A stretch of DNA of 64,000 bases from Corticicoccus populi (GCF_042686195.1 NZ_JBHUOQ010000001.1:310001-374000); one strand, 5' to 3'; counted from the first letter of the stretch, positions 1 through 9,089 are shown. Translations and numbers: made by a program. The notes: generated by a model not told the origin, from the sequence alone.

Positions 1-944
1 ATGATATAGAAGAAGAATTTTTCAGATTCGTCGTGCAGTTTTATGATCTTAATTCTAATATTCTGCCGAAAGAAGTGCATATTCCGAAAGAATTTGATTT
101 GGATATCATTCAGGAGGCGCTCGAATCAAAAGTGATTCAGCCGATGCGCGGACAGAAAAAAGAGATGGTTGATCTTGCGAAGAAAAATGCAGAAATCGCT
201 GTATCCAATAAGTTCGACATGATTGAACGTGATGAAGCGCGGACGATAAAAGCAATTGAGGCGCTCGGGGATGCATTGAATATTGAGACACCTGTCAGAA
301 TTGAGGCATTCGATAACTCGAATATTCAAGGTGTGGACCCGGTCAGTGTCATGGTTTCATTTATTGACGGAAAGCCAAGCAAAAAAGACTACCGTAAATA
401 TAAAATCAGGACAGTTAAAACCGTGGATGATTATGCGTCAATGGCTGAAGTCGTGAGACGCCGGTATACGCGGGTGTTAAAAGAAGGGCTGCCGCTCCCT
501 GATTTAATCATTGCAGACGGCGGACTCGGTCATATGAATACTGTAAAAGATGTGCTGATTAATGAACTGTCCCTCGATATTCCGGTCGCAGGGCTTGCCA
601 AAAATGATAAGCACAAAACAGCCGAGCTGTTGTTTGGTGATGAGGGGGCTGTTGTTCCGCTCAAAAAGAACTCTCAGAGCTTTTATCTGCTTCAGAGGAT
701 TCAGGATGAGGTACACAGATTCGCAATCAGTTTCCACAGAAATACGAGAAGAAAAACATCAGTGACATCTGCACTTGATAATATTGAAGGTATTGGACCG
801 AAAAGAAAACAGACGCTTTTGAAGACATTCGGATCGATTAAGCGGATGAGTGAGAAAACTGTGGAGGAATTTACAGAAGCGGGTATTCCTAAAAATACGG
901 CTGAAAAAATAGTCGAGGCATTAAAAGACAGGAACAAAAAATAA
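1..944 (+). CDS. uvrC: UvrABC excinuclease subunit C, C-terminal part (5' end outside window)
   Basis: UvrC makes the dual incisions around DNA lesions in nucleotide excision repair after UvrA/UvrB recognition. The reading frame is open from base 3, before the first possible start (GTG at 33), so the gene begins outside the window. Visible are the RNase H-like endonuclease domain with the conserved EAFDNSNIQG stretch (catalytic Asp) and the LIIADGGLGH segment, a conserved His in SFHRNTRRK, and a C-terminal helix-hairpin-helix region (IEGIGPKRKQTLLKTFGS) that binds DNA. About 313 of the usual 590 or so residues are present. sdhCAB follows, as in Bacillus and Staphylococcus. Confidence 0.95.
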   Translation, partial: DIEEEFFRFVVQFYDLNSNILPKEVHIPKEFDLDIIQEALESKVIQPMRGQKKEMVDLAKKNAEIAVSNKFDMIERDEARTIKAIEALGDALNIETPVRIEAFDNSNIQGVDPVSVMVSFIDGKPSKKDYRKYKIRTVKTVDDYASMAEVVRRRYTRVLKEGLPLPDLIIADGGLGHMNTVKDVLINELSLDIPVAGLAKNDKHKTAELLFGDEGAVVPLKKNSQSFYLLQRIQDEVHRFAISFHRNTRRKTSVTSALDNIEGIGPKRKQTLLKTFGSIKRMSEKTVEEFTEAGIPKNTAEKIVEALKDRNKK

Positions 945-1016
945 TTTGAAGCCAAAGAGAAACTCTCACGAAAGTTAGTGTAATATTATTTTAAATTAGT
1001 ATATTGAAATGAAATG

Positions 1017-1043
1017 TGCAGGTATTTTGCCTGCATATTTTTT
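1017..1043 (+). terminator. Rho-independent terminator after uvrC
   Basis: The arms TGCAGG (1017-1022) and CCTGCA (1030-1035) pair perfectly around a 7-base loop and are followed by a T-rich tail. Confidence 0.7.
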
Positions 1044-1057
1044 GGTGGAAATTCCAG

Positions 1058-1074
1058 TTGAAAAACGTTTTCAA
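1058..1074 (+). promoter_or_regulatory. Possible cre (CcpA) site upstream of sdhCAB
   Basis: A near-palindrome TTGAAAAACGTTTTCAA lies about 50 bases before the sdhC promoter. It resembles the catabolite-responsive element TGWAANCGNTNWCA but has one extra A in the left half. TCA-cycle genes are known CcpA targets in Firmicutes. The match is inexact, so this is a suggestion. Confidence 0.4.
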
Positions 1075-1124
1075 TTGAATTTTAAAATAATTCTAAATAA
1101 CGGCAAAGAACCCTTTATGTTGCC

Positions 1125-1153
1125 TTGATTTCTCTAATTTATACGAGTAGAAT
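1125..1153 (+). promoter_or_regulatory. Sigma-A promoter of sdhCAB
   Basis: TTGATT (1125-1130), a 17-base spacer and TAGAAT (1148-1153). A strong ribosome binding site (GGGGGG) and the GTG start of sdhC lie about 45 bases further on. Confidence 0.65.
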
Positions 1154-1200
1154 AGAGTATGTAAATTTGTACTAATATGCAGAGTTAGGGGGGAATTCGA

Positions 1201-1812
1201 GTGTCGAAACAAGATTCAAGTTTTTTAGTACGTAGATTACATTCTTTGCTCGGTGTGATACCTTTAGGTGTCTTTTTGATCCAGCATTTAATGATTAACT
1301 ACACAGCAACAAGAGGTCCGGAGGCATTTAACTTCGCGGCCGGCATCATGCATAATCTTCCGTTTGTTATCTTCCTGGAAGTCTTCATCATTTATCTTCC
1401 GATTCTTTTCCACGGTATTTATGGTATATACATAGCTTTCACAGCTAAGTATAATGCAGGTTCATATGGAACATACAGAAACTGGATGTTTGTGCTGCAG
1501 AGAATTACCGGTGTGATTGCGTTTGTTTTTATCGTGATTCACGTTTATCAGACAAGATTCCAGGTATTTCTTGGTGCTGAAGTGAATTATGATATGGTCA
1601 ATCAAATTGTAACCAATCCAGCGTGGCTGGTATTCTATATCATCAGTTTACTATCTATTGTATTCCATTTTGCAAACGGTTTATGGTCATTCATGATTAC
1701 TTGGGGAATTACACAGTCAGACCGCTCACAAAAGATTATGGGTGCTGTCGCTGCGGTTATTTTTGTTGTAGTCAGTGCGATTGGTTTACAAGCAATTTTT
1801 GCGTTCATATAA
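1201..1812 (+). CDS. sdhC: Succinate dehydrogenase cytochrome b558 subunit
   Basis: Membrane anchor of succinate:menaquinone oxidoreductase (complex II); it binds haem and passes electrons from succinate to menaquinone. The 203 residues match the Bacillus-type SdhC, which has five membrane helices in one polypeptide. Conserved His residues occur in the helices (IQHLMINY near residue 29, LFHGIYG, IVIHVYQTRF, IVFHFANG), as expected for the ligands of two haems. The start is GTG, preceded by a G-rich ribosome binding site. It is the first gene of sdhCAB, with 17 bases to sdhA. Confidence 0.95.
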   Translation: MSKQDSSFLVRRLHSLLGVIPLGVFLIQHLMINYTATRGPEAFNFAAGIMHNLPFVIFLEVFIIYLPILFHGIYGIYIAFTAKYNAGSYGTYRNWMFVLQRITGVIAFVFIVIHVYQTRFQVFLGAEVNYDMVNQIVTNPAWLVFYIISLLSIVFHFANGLWSFMITWGITQSDRSQKIMGAVAAVIFVVVSAIGLQAIFAFI

Positions 1813-1829
1813 AAAGAGGAGTGTAAAAC

Positions 1830-3599
1830 ATGGCGAATAATAAAGTTATCGTCGTCGGTGGAGGACTGGCTGGTTTAATGGCGACTATTAAAGCAGCAGA
1901 AGCGGGTGCAGAAGTAGATTTATTCTCTATTGTACCAGTGAAACGTTCTCACTCTGTTTGTGCCCAGGGCGGTATAAACGGTGCAGTGAACACCAAAGGT
2001 GAGGGGGACTCTCCTTTAATTCATTTTGACGACTCAGTCTATGGCGGCGACTTCCTGGCAAATCAGCCGCCGGTTAAAGCAATGTGTGAAGAAGCACCGA
2101 AAATTATACATCTGCTTGATAGAATGGGTGTAATGTTCAACAGAACATCTGAAGGACTGCTTGACTTCAGACGTTTCGGTGGTACATTACATCACAGAAC
2201 AGCCTATGCAGGTGCAACAACAGGACAGCAGTTACTTTATGCACTGGATGAGCAGGTGCGTAAACATGAAGTAGACGGTCTTGTGAATAAATTTGAAGGC
2301 TGGGAGTTTCTCGGTATTGTTCTGGATGATGAAGGACGTGCACGCGGAGTAACAGCACAGGATATTAATACGGCTGAAATCAGCACATTTAAATCCGATG
2401 CTGTCATCATGGCGACAGGCGGCCCTGGAATTATCTTCGGTAAATCGACTAACTCAATGATTAATACAGGGTCAGCGGCATCAGTGGTCTATCAGCAGGG
2501 TGCGGTCTATGCGAACGGTGAATTTATACAGATTCACCCGACAGCAATCCCGGGTGATGACAAACTGCGTTTAATGAGTGAATCAGCTCGTGGTGAAGGC
2601 GGACGTGTTTGGACATATAAAGATGGTAAACCATGGTATTTCCTTGAAGAGAAATATCCGGATTACGGTAACCTTGTACCGCGTGATATTGCAACACGTG
2701 AAATCTTTGATGTCTGTGTCAATCAGAAGCTCGGTATTAACGGTGAGAACATGGTATATCTTGACCTTTCTCATAAAGATCCTCATGAGCTCGATGTTAA
2801 ACTCGGCGGAATCATTGAGATTTACGAGAAATTTACGGGAGACGACCCTCGTAAAGTACCGATGAAAATATTCCCTGCGGTTCACTATTCAATGGGCGGA
2901 CTGTATGTGGATTATGATCAGATGACAAATATTCCGGGTCTGTTTGCAGCAGGTGAATGTGATTATTCACAGCACGGCGGCAACCGTCTTGGTGCGAATT
3001 CACTGTTATCAGCAATTTTCGGAGGCGGTGTAGCAGGACCTAAGGCAATTGAATATGTTAAAGGTCTCGATACTTCATACGATGAACTTGATGACTCTGT
3101 ATATGATAAGTACAAAGAAGAAGAAGAAGAGAAATTCAATAATATCCTGAATATGGACGGCGGAGAAAATGCTTACGTTATCCATAAAGAACTGGGAGAA
3201 ATTATGACTGATAACGTTACTGTTGTACGTCATAATGACAGACTTCTGGAAACGGATAAGAAAATTGTAGAGTTGATGGAACGCTATCAGAATATTAATA
3301 TCAACGATACGAAAAAGTGGAGTAACCAGGCGGCATTCTTCACACGTCAATTGTGGAATATGCTTGTACTTGCACGGGTGATTACAATCGGTGCATACAA
3401 CCGTAACGAATCCCGCGGTGCCCACTATAAGCCGGAATTCCCGGAACGTAATGATGAAGAGTGGCTGAAAACGACAAAAGCATACTTCCAGGGCAAAACA
3501 GATGCACCGAAGTTTGAGTATGAAGATGTAGATGTCAGCTTAATTACGCCGCGTAAACGTGATTACTCTAAGAAATCTGAAGGGGGGAGCAAAAAATAA
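1830..3599 (+). CDS. sdhA: Succinate dehydrogenase flavoprotein subunit
   Basis: Catalytic subunit that oxidises succinate to fumarate with FAD. An N-terminal dinucleotide-binding motif VVGGGLAGLMA is followed by RSHSVCAQGG, whose His is the usual covalent FAD attachment site. The substrate-site stretches EFIQIHPT and SESARGEGG and the C-terminal GGNRLGANSL are all present. The length of 589 residues is normal for the Bacillus/Staphylococcus type. The stop codon overlaps the sdhB start by one base, indicating translational coupling. Confidence 0.97.
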   Translation: MANNKVIVVGGGLAGLMATIKAAEAGAEVDLFSIVPVKRSHSVCAQGGINGAVNTKGEGDSPLIHFDDSVYGGDFLANQPPVKAMCEEAPKIIHLLDRMGVMFNRTSEGLLDFRRFGGTLHHRTAYAGATTGQQLLYALDEQVRKHEVDGLVNKFEGWEFLGIVLDDEGRARGVTAQDINTAEISTFKSDAVIMATGGPGIIFGKSTNSMINTGSAASVVYQQGAVYANGEFIQIHPTAIPGDDKLRLMSESARGEGGRVWTYKDGKPWYFLEEKYPDYGNLVPRDIATREIFDVCVNQKLGINGENMVYLDLSHKDPHELDVKLGGIIEIYEKFTGDDPRKVPMKIFPAVHYSMGGLYVDYDQMTNIPGLFAAGECDYSQHGGNRLGANSLLSAIFGGGVAGPKAIEYVKGLDTSYDELDDSVYDKYKEEEEEKFNNILNMDGGENAYVIHKELGEIMTDNVTVVRHNDRLLETDKKIVELMERYQNININDTKKWSNQAAFFTRQLWNMLVLARVITIGAYNRNESRGAHYKPEFPERNDEEWLKTTKAYFQGKTDAPKFEYEDVDVSLITPRKRDYSKKSEGGSKK

Positions 3600-4363
3600 T
3601 GGCAGATAAAACGATTAAATTATCTATAAAGCGTCAGGAAAATCCTGAAACATCACCTTATTGGGAAGATTTTGAGATTCCTTACAGAGATAATATGAAT
3701 ATTATCAGTGCATTAATGGAAATACAGCGTAACCCTGTAAACAGTAAAGGTCAGAAAACGACACCTGTCACATGGGATATGAACTGTCTGGAAGAAGTCT
3801 GCGGTGCATGTTCAATGGTGATAAACGGTAATGCAAGACAGGCGTGTACAGCCTTGATTGACCGCTTCCAACAGCCGATCAAGTTAGAGCCGATGTCAAC
3901 ATTCCCAATCGTTAAAGACTTACAGGTAGACCGTTCATTTATGTTCGACAATTTGAAACGTGTGAAAGCATGGGTTCCAATTGACGGTACGTATGATTTA
4001 GGACCGGGTCCAAGAATGCCTGAGAAAAAACGTCAGACAGCATACGAAATGTCTAAGTGTATGACATGCGGTGTATGTCTTGAAGTGTGCCCGAACGTTA
4101 ACAACAAATCAAACTTTATGGGTGCGGCCCCGATCAGCCAGGTTCGTTTATTCAACCTGCATCCGACAGGCAGCATGACTAAGAATGAAAGACTGGATGC
4201 GTTAATGGGTGTCGGCGGTATTTCTGAGTGTGGTATGGCACAAAACTGTGTGAAAGCATGCCCTAAAAATATCCCGCTTACAACATCTATCGCTGCAATG
4301 CAGAGAGAGACAACATTCCATATGTTTAAGTCATTCTTCGGCAGTGACCACCAAGTGGATTAA
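3599..4363 (+). CDS. sdhB: Succinate dehydrogenase iron-sulfur subunit
   Basis: Carries electrons from the flavin in SdhA to haem in SdhC. An N-terminal ferredoxin-like domain has the [2Fe-2S] cysteines (CLEEVCGACSM and a later Cys in RQACTAL). The C-terminal part has two clusters of the CxxCxxxCP kind (CMTCGVCLEVCP and CGMAQNCVKACP) for the [4Fe-4S] and [3Fe-4S] centres. It is 254 residues long and is the last gene of the operon, followed by a strong terminator. Confidence 0.96.
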   Translation: MADKTIKLSIKRQENPETSPYWEDFEIPYRDNMNIISALMEIQRNPVNSKGQKTTPVTWDMNCLEEVCGACSMVINGNARQACTALIDRFQQPIKLEPMSTFPIVKDLQVDRSFMFDNLKRVKAWVPIDGTYDLGPGPRMPEKKRQTAYEMSKCMTCGVCLEVCPNVNNKSNFMGAAPISQVRLFNLHPTGSMTKNERLDALMGVGGISECGMAQNCVKACPKNIPLTTSIAAMQRETTFHMFKSFFGSDHQVD

Positions 4364-4377
4364 TACAAATATTGAAA

Positions 4378-4409
4378 GGAAGAGACGACCTGTCTCTTCC
4401 TATTTTTTT
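4378..4409 (+). terminator. Rho-independent terminator of sdhCAB
   Basis: Nine-base perfect arms GGAAGAGAC (4378-4386) and GTCTCTTCC (4392-4400) with a 5-base loop, followed by TATTTTTTTA. Confidence 0.9.
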
Positions 4410-4459
4410 ACTCTGATATAAGTTATAATTGAATAAATAAACAATTAAGGACTGAAAAT

Positions 4460-4903
4460 ATGACAGATAAAGAACAAATCATCTCAATTGAGAAATCACT
4501 TCGATATATATCTGCGCATGTCAGAGCCCACGGCCGTGAGATATTAAAAGAATATGAGTTATCTCCATTACAATTTGTAGCACTGCAGTGGGTCGGTGAC
4601 AAAGATGATATTACAATCGGTACATTATCGTCCCGTTTGTATCTGGCGCACTCTACTACAACGGATATTGTGGACAAACTTGAAGACAACGGCTTTGTGA
4701 AGCGTTATAAGTCGGACCGTGACAAGCGGCTTGTATTGATTAAAATGGAGGATAAGGGAAAAGAAATTATCTCCGCAGTTATTGCGAAACGTGTCTCTTA
4801 TATTTCCCAGATTACCAGTCATCTCTCAAATGAGGACAAGGAGATACTGCCTTCTGTTTTAGAATCAATCCTTCATGAAAGTGAAAAGTATTTCCATGAA
4901 TAA
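4460..4903 (+). CDS. MarR-family transcriptional regulator (YsmB-like)
   Basis: A 147-residue protein with the MarR winged-helix layout: a recognition-helix region (LSSRLYLAHSTTTDIVDKLEDNGFV) followed by the wing RYKSDRDKRLVLIKMEDKG. Its place between sdhB and the glutamate racemase gene equals that of B. subtilis ysmB, so it is probably that orthologue. The ligand and targets are not known. The end overlaps the murI start by eight bases, so the two genes are likely co-transcribed. Confidence 0.85.
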   Translation: MTDKEQIISIEKSLRYISAHVRAHGREILKEYELSPLQFVALQWVGDKDDITIGTLSSRLYLAHSTTTDIVDKLEDNGFVKRYKSDRDKRLVLIKMEDKGKEIISAVIAKRVSYISQITSHLSNEDKEILPSVLESILHESEKYFHE

Positions 4904-5693
4904 ACCCATCGGAGTCATGGATTCAGGTGTCGGCGGACTGACTGTGGTTAAAGAAATCATCCGTCAGATGCCCGATGAAGAAATTCTGTATTTTGGAGAT
5001 ATTAAGAGATGTCCTTATGGTGAAAAGAGCCTTGAAGAAGTTAGGAAATACACAATAGAAGTTGCAGATTATCTAGTTGCGAACGGTGTAAAAATGGTGG
5101 TGGTGGCATGTAACACGGCTACTGCAGCGGCACTTGATATATTGGAAGAAAGATATGATGTGCCTGTGGTCGGAGTCATTGAGCCCGGTGCAAGAAGTGC
5201 AATCCAGAGCAGCACCAACCGGAAAGTGATTGTCCTTGCAACAAGAGGTACTGTGAATTCCGGTGCATATAAAAATGCTATTATAAATCTGAATAAAAAT
5301 TTCCAGGTCGAGAGTCTCGCGTGCCCGAAATTTGTTCCGTTAGTGGAAGAGATGAGGTATAAAGACCGTGTCATTTCGCGTATTGTTGTTCACCAGACCT
5401 TAAAGGAATTATACAGATCTGAAGCAGACACTGTCATTCTCGGCTGCACCCATTATCCGTTGCTCGCAATGGAGATACAGGATTACTTTGGGGACAGCAA
5501 GAAAGTGATTGATTCAGGCTATGAAACAGCACGTGACGTCAGTGCGATTCTGACATATCAGAAGGCGCGTAGTGAATCAAGGGATGATGTCTGTCATACG
5601 ATACTGGTCCATGGAGATACAGAACGTTTCGAGTACATTCTAAAAGACTGGCTCCCGTTTACATTATATGAAATAAAAGAAATCGAACTATAG
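4896..5693 (+). CDS. murI: Glutamate racemase
   Basis: Converts L-glutamate to D-glutamate for peptidoglycan. The N-terminus MNKPIGVMDSGVGGLTV fits the staphylococcal enzyme, so the ATG at 4896, which overlaps the marR stop (ATGAATAA), is preferred to an in-frame ATG seven codons upstream. The two catalytic cysteines are visible in VVACNTATAAA and LGCTHYPLL, each in its conserved setting. 265 residues, normal length. rdgB and a phosphoesterase gene follow closely in the same direction. Confidence 0.95.
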   Translation: MNKPIGVMDSGVGGLTVVKEIIRQMPDEEILYFGDIKRCPYGEKSLEEVRKYTIEVADYLVANGVKMVVVACNTATAAALDILEERYDVPVVGVIEPGARSAIQSSTNRKVIVLATRGTVNSGAYKNAIINLNKNFQVESLACPKFVPLVEEMRYKDRVISRIVVHQTLKELYRSEADTVILGCTHYPLLAMEIQDYFGDSKKVIDSGYETARDVSAILTYQKARSESRDDVCHTILVHGDTERFEYILKDWLPFTLYEIKEIEL

Positions 5694-5704
5694 GTGGTAC
5701 AAAC

Positions 5705-6298
5705 ATGAAAAGAATAGTAATCGCAAGTGGAAATAAAGGTAAGATTGTTGATTTTCAGGCAGTATTTAAGGAATATGAAATTATTCCGATTAAAACTTTA
5801 ATCCCTGATTTTGATCCTGAAGAAACTGAGGATACTTTTCACGGAAATGCAACACTGAAATCTGAATATGCAGCAGCAAGATTGAATCTCCCTGTCATCA
5901 GTGATGATTCCGGTCTGTCGGTGAAAGCCCTTGATGGTGCACCGGGTGTTTATTCCGCAAGATATTCGGGAATAGGTGCGACAGATAAAAAAAACAATGA
6001 AAAACTCCTGAAGGCGCTTGAAGGCATTGAAGACAGAAGTGCTTATTTCACATCTGTTATAGCACTTTCCATACCCGGTGAAGAGACAAGAACGTATGAA
6101 GGAAGACTCTATGGTGAAATTCTAGAGTCACCTGAAGGTGACGGCGGTTTTGGCTATGATCCGCTCTTTAAAACCGATGAGGGTGTGTCTCTTGGAACAA
6201 TTTCACCGGATGAGAAAGCACAAATCAGCCACAGACGTCGTGCGCTTGATGAACTCAGAAAAGATGAGGAATTGTTTAAAATATTAACTAATTCATAA
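5705..6298 (+). CDS. rdgB: dITP/XTP pyrophosphatase
   Basis: Ham1/RdgB-family enzyme that removes non-canonical purine triphosphates (dITP, XTP) from the nucleotide pool. The start IVIASGNKGKI matches the family's (S/T)xNxxK signature; ISDDSGLSVKALDGAPGVYSAR and GFGYDPLF are the substrate and metal-binding stretches. 197 residues, normal. An RBS (AGGTGG) precedes the ATG, and the next gene starts within 12 bases of the stop. Confidence 0.94.
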   Translation: MKRIVIASGNKGKIVDFQAVFKEYEIIPIKTLIPDFDPEETEDTFHGNATLKSEYAAARLNLPVISDDSGLSVKALDGAPGVYSARYSGIGATDKKNNEKLLKALEGIEDRSAYFTSVIALSIPGEETRTYEGRLYGEILESPEGDGGFGYDPLFKTDEGVSLGTISPDEKAQISHRRRALDELRKDEELFKILTNS

Positions 6299-6309
6299 GG
6301 GTGAGTCAG

Positions 6310-6798
6310 ATGAAGGTATTAATAGTAAGCGATAACCACAGTGAAAAAGGAATTATATATGATGTTTATTCCAACAATCCGGGGGATTTAAATATCCATC
6401 TCGGAGACAGTGAGTTTAATTACGATGACAGTGAATTAAGTCATTTTTACAGAGTGAAAGGGAATTGCGATGCGGATCAGAGATTTCCTGTAGAAGAGTT
6501 TGATCATGCATCAAATATATTTTTAACACACGGTCATTTATATGATATTAAATTGAATCGTTATCAGCTTGCGAAACGTGCTGCTGAATACGGTGCGAAG
6601 TATGCAGTTTACGGGCATTCCCATATTGCGGAAGTAGAGAAAATTGATGATGTATACTGCATTAACCCAGGCAGTATTTCATTGCCGAAGGGTACATGGC
6701 CGGCAAGCTACTGTGTGCTTGATACCGATGAAGACAGCGTCACATTTTTCAGCCGTGACCATGAAGAGATAGAAACATATCTTCTTGAAGATTTATAG
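6310..6798 (+). CDS. YfcE/MJ0936-type metallophosphoesterase (YsnB-like)
   Basis: A small calcineurin-like phosphoesterase of 162 residues. Metal-binding motifs are visible: DNH near the N-terminus (VSDNHSEKG), HLGDSE, VKGNCD, LTHGHLYD and YGHSH. The ATG at 6310 is chosen over the GTG at 6301 because AAGGGTGA lies correctly spaced before it. Its position after rdgB matches B. subtilis ysnA-ysnB and the S. aureus order. Physiological substrate unknown. Confidence 0.88.
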   Translation: MKVLIVSDNHSEKGIIYDVYSNNPGDLNIHLGDSEFNYDDSELSHFYRVKGNCDADQRFPVEEFDHASNIFLTHGHLYDIKLNRYQLAKRAAEYGAKYAVYGHSHIAEVEKIDDVYCINPGSISLPKGTWPASYCVLDTDEDSVTFFSRDHEEIETYLLEDL

Positions 6799-7026
6799 GA
6801 GCGATGTCAGCATTATAAAAAGGGTAAACACAATGACACTCACAGTGAAGATGTTCGGTTTTAGCAGTCTCTGCATTAAAACAGTCACTGTGATAAAAAG
6901 AAGTACTGCACCGATAATGATAATAATCAGCGGATGCATGTCAAAACTTGAGTAGCGCTGCGTCAGATAAAGCATTGCAAAAATAATGAAATATGTTGAA
7001 ATAAAGCGTTCTATTTTACGTTTCAT
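6793..7026 (-). CDS. Small membrane protein of unknown function
   Basis: A 77-residue, strongly hydrophobic protein with two to three probable membrane helices (residues about 10-22, 32-50 and 58-75) and a basic N-terminus (MKRKIER). An AGAGG-type ribosome binding site precedes the ATG. Its 3' end overlaps the phosphoesterase gene by six bases, convergently. No family recognised. Confidence 0.55.
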   Translation of the reverse strand: MKRKIERFISTYFIIFAMLYLTQRYSSFDMHPLIIIIIGAVLLFITVTVLMQRLLKPNIFTVSVIVFTLFIMLTSLL

Positions 7027-7085
7027 AACGACCAGCCTCTATAGTAATATATTTTTATTTTAACAGAAGACTTGGAGAATTGTAG

Positions 7086-7628
7086 ATGAGAATACCGGTA
7101 AATAGAGAAATTGAACTTAGAACAGTTGCGGTCGCTGAATTTGAAAGTGTATTTTCAGCAGTGGATCAAAACCGTGCGCATTTAAGAGAGTGGCTCCCAT
7201 GGGTTGATGCATCCAAGAGTGCCCGTGGATACCTTGACGTGATTAAATACTGGCAGCATGATATTGACAGCGGTGCCGGTCTTCCAATGGGTGTTTATTT
7301 TAAAGGTGAATTCATTGGGATGTGCGGTTTTAATACGATTGATCACCAGTCAAAACGTGCACAAATCGGTTATTGGATATCGAAGGAATTTGAAGGCAGA
7401 GGCGTCGTCCGTAAAGCAGTTGAATCCCTCATCGACTATGGATTCAGCCAGTTGGAACTGAATCGCATTGAAATTATATGCGGTGTTGAAAATAAAAGAA
7501 GCAGGAAGCTTCCTGAATCACTTGATTTCACTGAAGAAGGCGTCATGAAAGAATATGAATTCCTGTATGACCATTTTCATGACTGTGTATTATACAGAAT
7601 GTTGAAAAGTGAGTACGACAATAAATAG
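7086..7628 (+). CDS. GNAT acetyltransferase, RimL/YdaF-like
   Basis: A 180-residue N-acetyltransferase of the group that includes ribosomal-protein acetyltransferases and YdaF. Seen: the N-terminal ELRTV strand, LREWLPWVD (typical of YdaF-like proteins) and the acetyl-CoA loop in IGYWISKEFEGRGVVRKAVESLIDYGF. Family members acetylate protein N-termini or small amines; the substrate here is not determined. A terminator follows. Confidence 0.8.
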   Translation: MRIPVNREIELRTVAVAEFESVFSAVDQNRAHLREWLPWVDASKSARGYLDVIKYWQHDIDSGAGLPMGVYFKGEFIGMCGFNTIDHQSKRAQIGYWISKEFEGRGVVRKAVESLIDYGFSQLELNRIEIICGVENKRSRKLPESLDFTEEGVMKEYEFLYDHFHDCVLYRMLKSEYDNK

Positions 7629-7636
7629 TTAAAAAT

Positions 7637-7670
7637 GGGGTCTGCCGGTTGATACGGCAGGCCTGTTTTA
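7637..7670 (+). terminator. Rho-independent terminator
   Basis: GGTCTGCCG (7639-7647) pairs with CGGCAGGCC (7655-7663), with one G-U pair, and is followed by TGTTTTA. Confidence 0.65.
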
Positions 7671-7691
7671 GTAAGAGGAGAGGGATTATAT

Positions 7692-8225
7692 TTGAGGAAA
7701 TTACCGAAAGTCTGGTTAAGGGATGTATCTTACTGTGATGTTGAAGAGCGGTATCAGTGGTTTTTGGATAAGGAAGTGATTAAATATTTAAATGTGCCTC
7801 AAAATTATCCTCCATTTACTAAAGAACAGACAAGAGAATGGATTACCCAATGTATTAATCGAACAAATGGTTATGAACAAAAAGCGATTATTACTGAAGA
7901 AAATCAAAATATTGGCTGGATTGATTTAAAAAATATTGATTCAGATGATGGAGAGGCTGAATTGGGAATAGTGATTGGAGACAGAGGATACTGGGGAAGG
8001 GGATATGCCTCGTCGGCAATGAAAGAGATGCTTCATTACGGTTTTAATAATCTTAATTTAGAAAAAATATGGTTAAGAGTAGATGCAGATAATCAACGGG
8101 CCATTAAATCTTATACAAAGTTTGGATACAGGGAAGTGGCTCTTTTAAAAAACGATAGAATCCGACATGGAAAGCATATTGACCGGTTCAAAATGGAATA
8201 TCTTAAAAGTGATTTTCAGTATTAA
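7692..8225 (+). CDS. GNAT-family N-acetyltransferase
   Basis: A 177-residue GNAT protein of the RimJ/RimL superfamily. The acetyl-CoA binding loop is in IGDRGYWGRGYASSAMKEMLHYGF, followed by the usual LEKIWLRVDADNQRAIKSYTKFGY segment. The start is TTG, supported by a GAGGAGAGGG ribosome binding site at the right distance. Codon use is more AT-rich than that of the preceding acetyltransferase, so the two are probably not recent duplicates. Substrate unknown. Confidence 0.8.
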   Translation: MRKLPKVWLRDVSYCDVEERYQWFLDKEVIKYLNVPQNYPPFTKEQTREWITQCINRTNGYEQKAIITEENQNIGWIDLKNIDSDDGEAELGIVIGDRGYWGRGYASSAMKEMLHYGFNNLNLEKIWLRVDADNQRAIKSYTKFGYREVALLKNDRIRHGKHIDRFKMEYLKSDFQY

Positions 8226-8237
8226 AAATATGAAAAT

Positions 8238-8274
8238 TTGCAGGGAGTTTATTGAATGGATATGGTCTCTGCAA
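8238..8274. terminator. Inverted repeat between convergent genes, possible weak terminator
   Basis: TTGCAGGGA (8238-8246) pairs with TCTCTGCAA (8266-8274), with one G-U pair and a 19-base loop. There is no T-run on either side, so termination is uncertain. Confidence 0.35.
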
Positions 8275-8297
8275 ACCTTCATATTAATAAAATGGTA

Positions 8298-8705
8298 TTA
8301 TTTGAATTCTATATACATTGCTGGATGATGATCCTTCTCATATTGAAAACCGTATTTCTCATAAAGGTAGTTGGCAGGAGTTTCTGCGATTAGATTAACA
8401 TATGTACCCTTAAAAGAATGATTATTGATATACTCCATGATATTATCCATTATTGTCTTTCCAAGACCATTTCCCTGAAAGCGCGGACTAACCGCGACAT
8501 CAATGATATGAAAGACAGTTGCACCATCTCCAACAACTCTCCCCATGCCGATAAGGGAATTGTCCTGATAAATAGTAATTGTAAAGAGCGCATTTTTCAG
8601 ACCGATTTCTATCGCTTCCTTGTCTTTAACAATTAAATCGCACTCTTTAACTAAATTGTAATAATCGTCAACAGTTGGATTGTCATAAGATAATGTGTAG
8701 TTCAT
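8298..8705 (-). CDS. GNAT-family N-acetyltransferase (YjdJ/ElaA-like small type)
   Basis: A 135-residue acetyltransferase. The core motif is VAVSPRFQGNGLGKTIMDNIMEYI, with the ending LYEKYGFQYEK typical of small GNAT proteins. A good ribosome binding site (CGGAGG) precedes the ATG on the minus strand. It stands alone, convergent with the upstream GNAT gene. Substrate unknown. Confidence 0.78.
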   Translation of the reverse strand: MNYTLSYDNPTVDDYYNLVKECDLIVKDKEAIEIGLKNALFTITIYQDNSLIGMGRVVGDGATVFHIIDVAVSPRFQGNGLGKTIMDNIMEYINNHSFKGTYVNLIAETPANYLYEKYGFQYEKDHHPAMYIEFK

Positions 8706-8961
8706 AAGGAACCTCCGGTAAATAAAGTTTTGGACTGTGGAACATTCTATATGATGAATTATATCATTCTTTGAAGAAATGATTAAAATGACATTTAACC
8801 TGAGGGGAGGATTACTGGTTAATAAGATGAGTATTTGGCAGTGAAGAGGAGTTGTCTCATTTAATTCATTTTTTCCAAAATAATAATTTAAATTAAAAAA
8901 GACTTTCTATAAAATACTTTGGCATTTAGAGTCAAAAGATTTCACATGTCACAAGCATCAC
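8706..8961. other. Intergenic stretch without recognised features
   Basis: AT-rich sequence between the start of the minus-strand GNAT gene and the tRNA terminator. No convincing gene, promoter or structured element was seen apart from the promoter expected for the GNAT gene. Confidence 0.4.
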
Positions 8962-8999
8962 AAAAATAAAACCCCAAACCCGTTATCAGGTTTGAGGTT
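8962..8999 (-). terminator. Terminator of tRNA-Arg
   Basis: Read on the minus strand, an 11-base stem with one G-T mismatch (8970-8980 with 8989-8999) is followed by a T-rich tail (8962-8970). It lies just downstream of the tRNA. Confidence 0.75.
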
Positions 9000-9015
9000 A
9001 CGTATTTCAATATAA

Positions 9016-9089
<74 letters not shown>

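Noticed and set aside
3075..3425. 116-residue minus-strand frame inside sdhA
   Set aside because: Antisense of a conserved gene, low-complexity phenylalanine run, no family resemblance.
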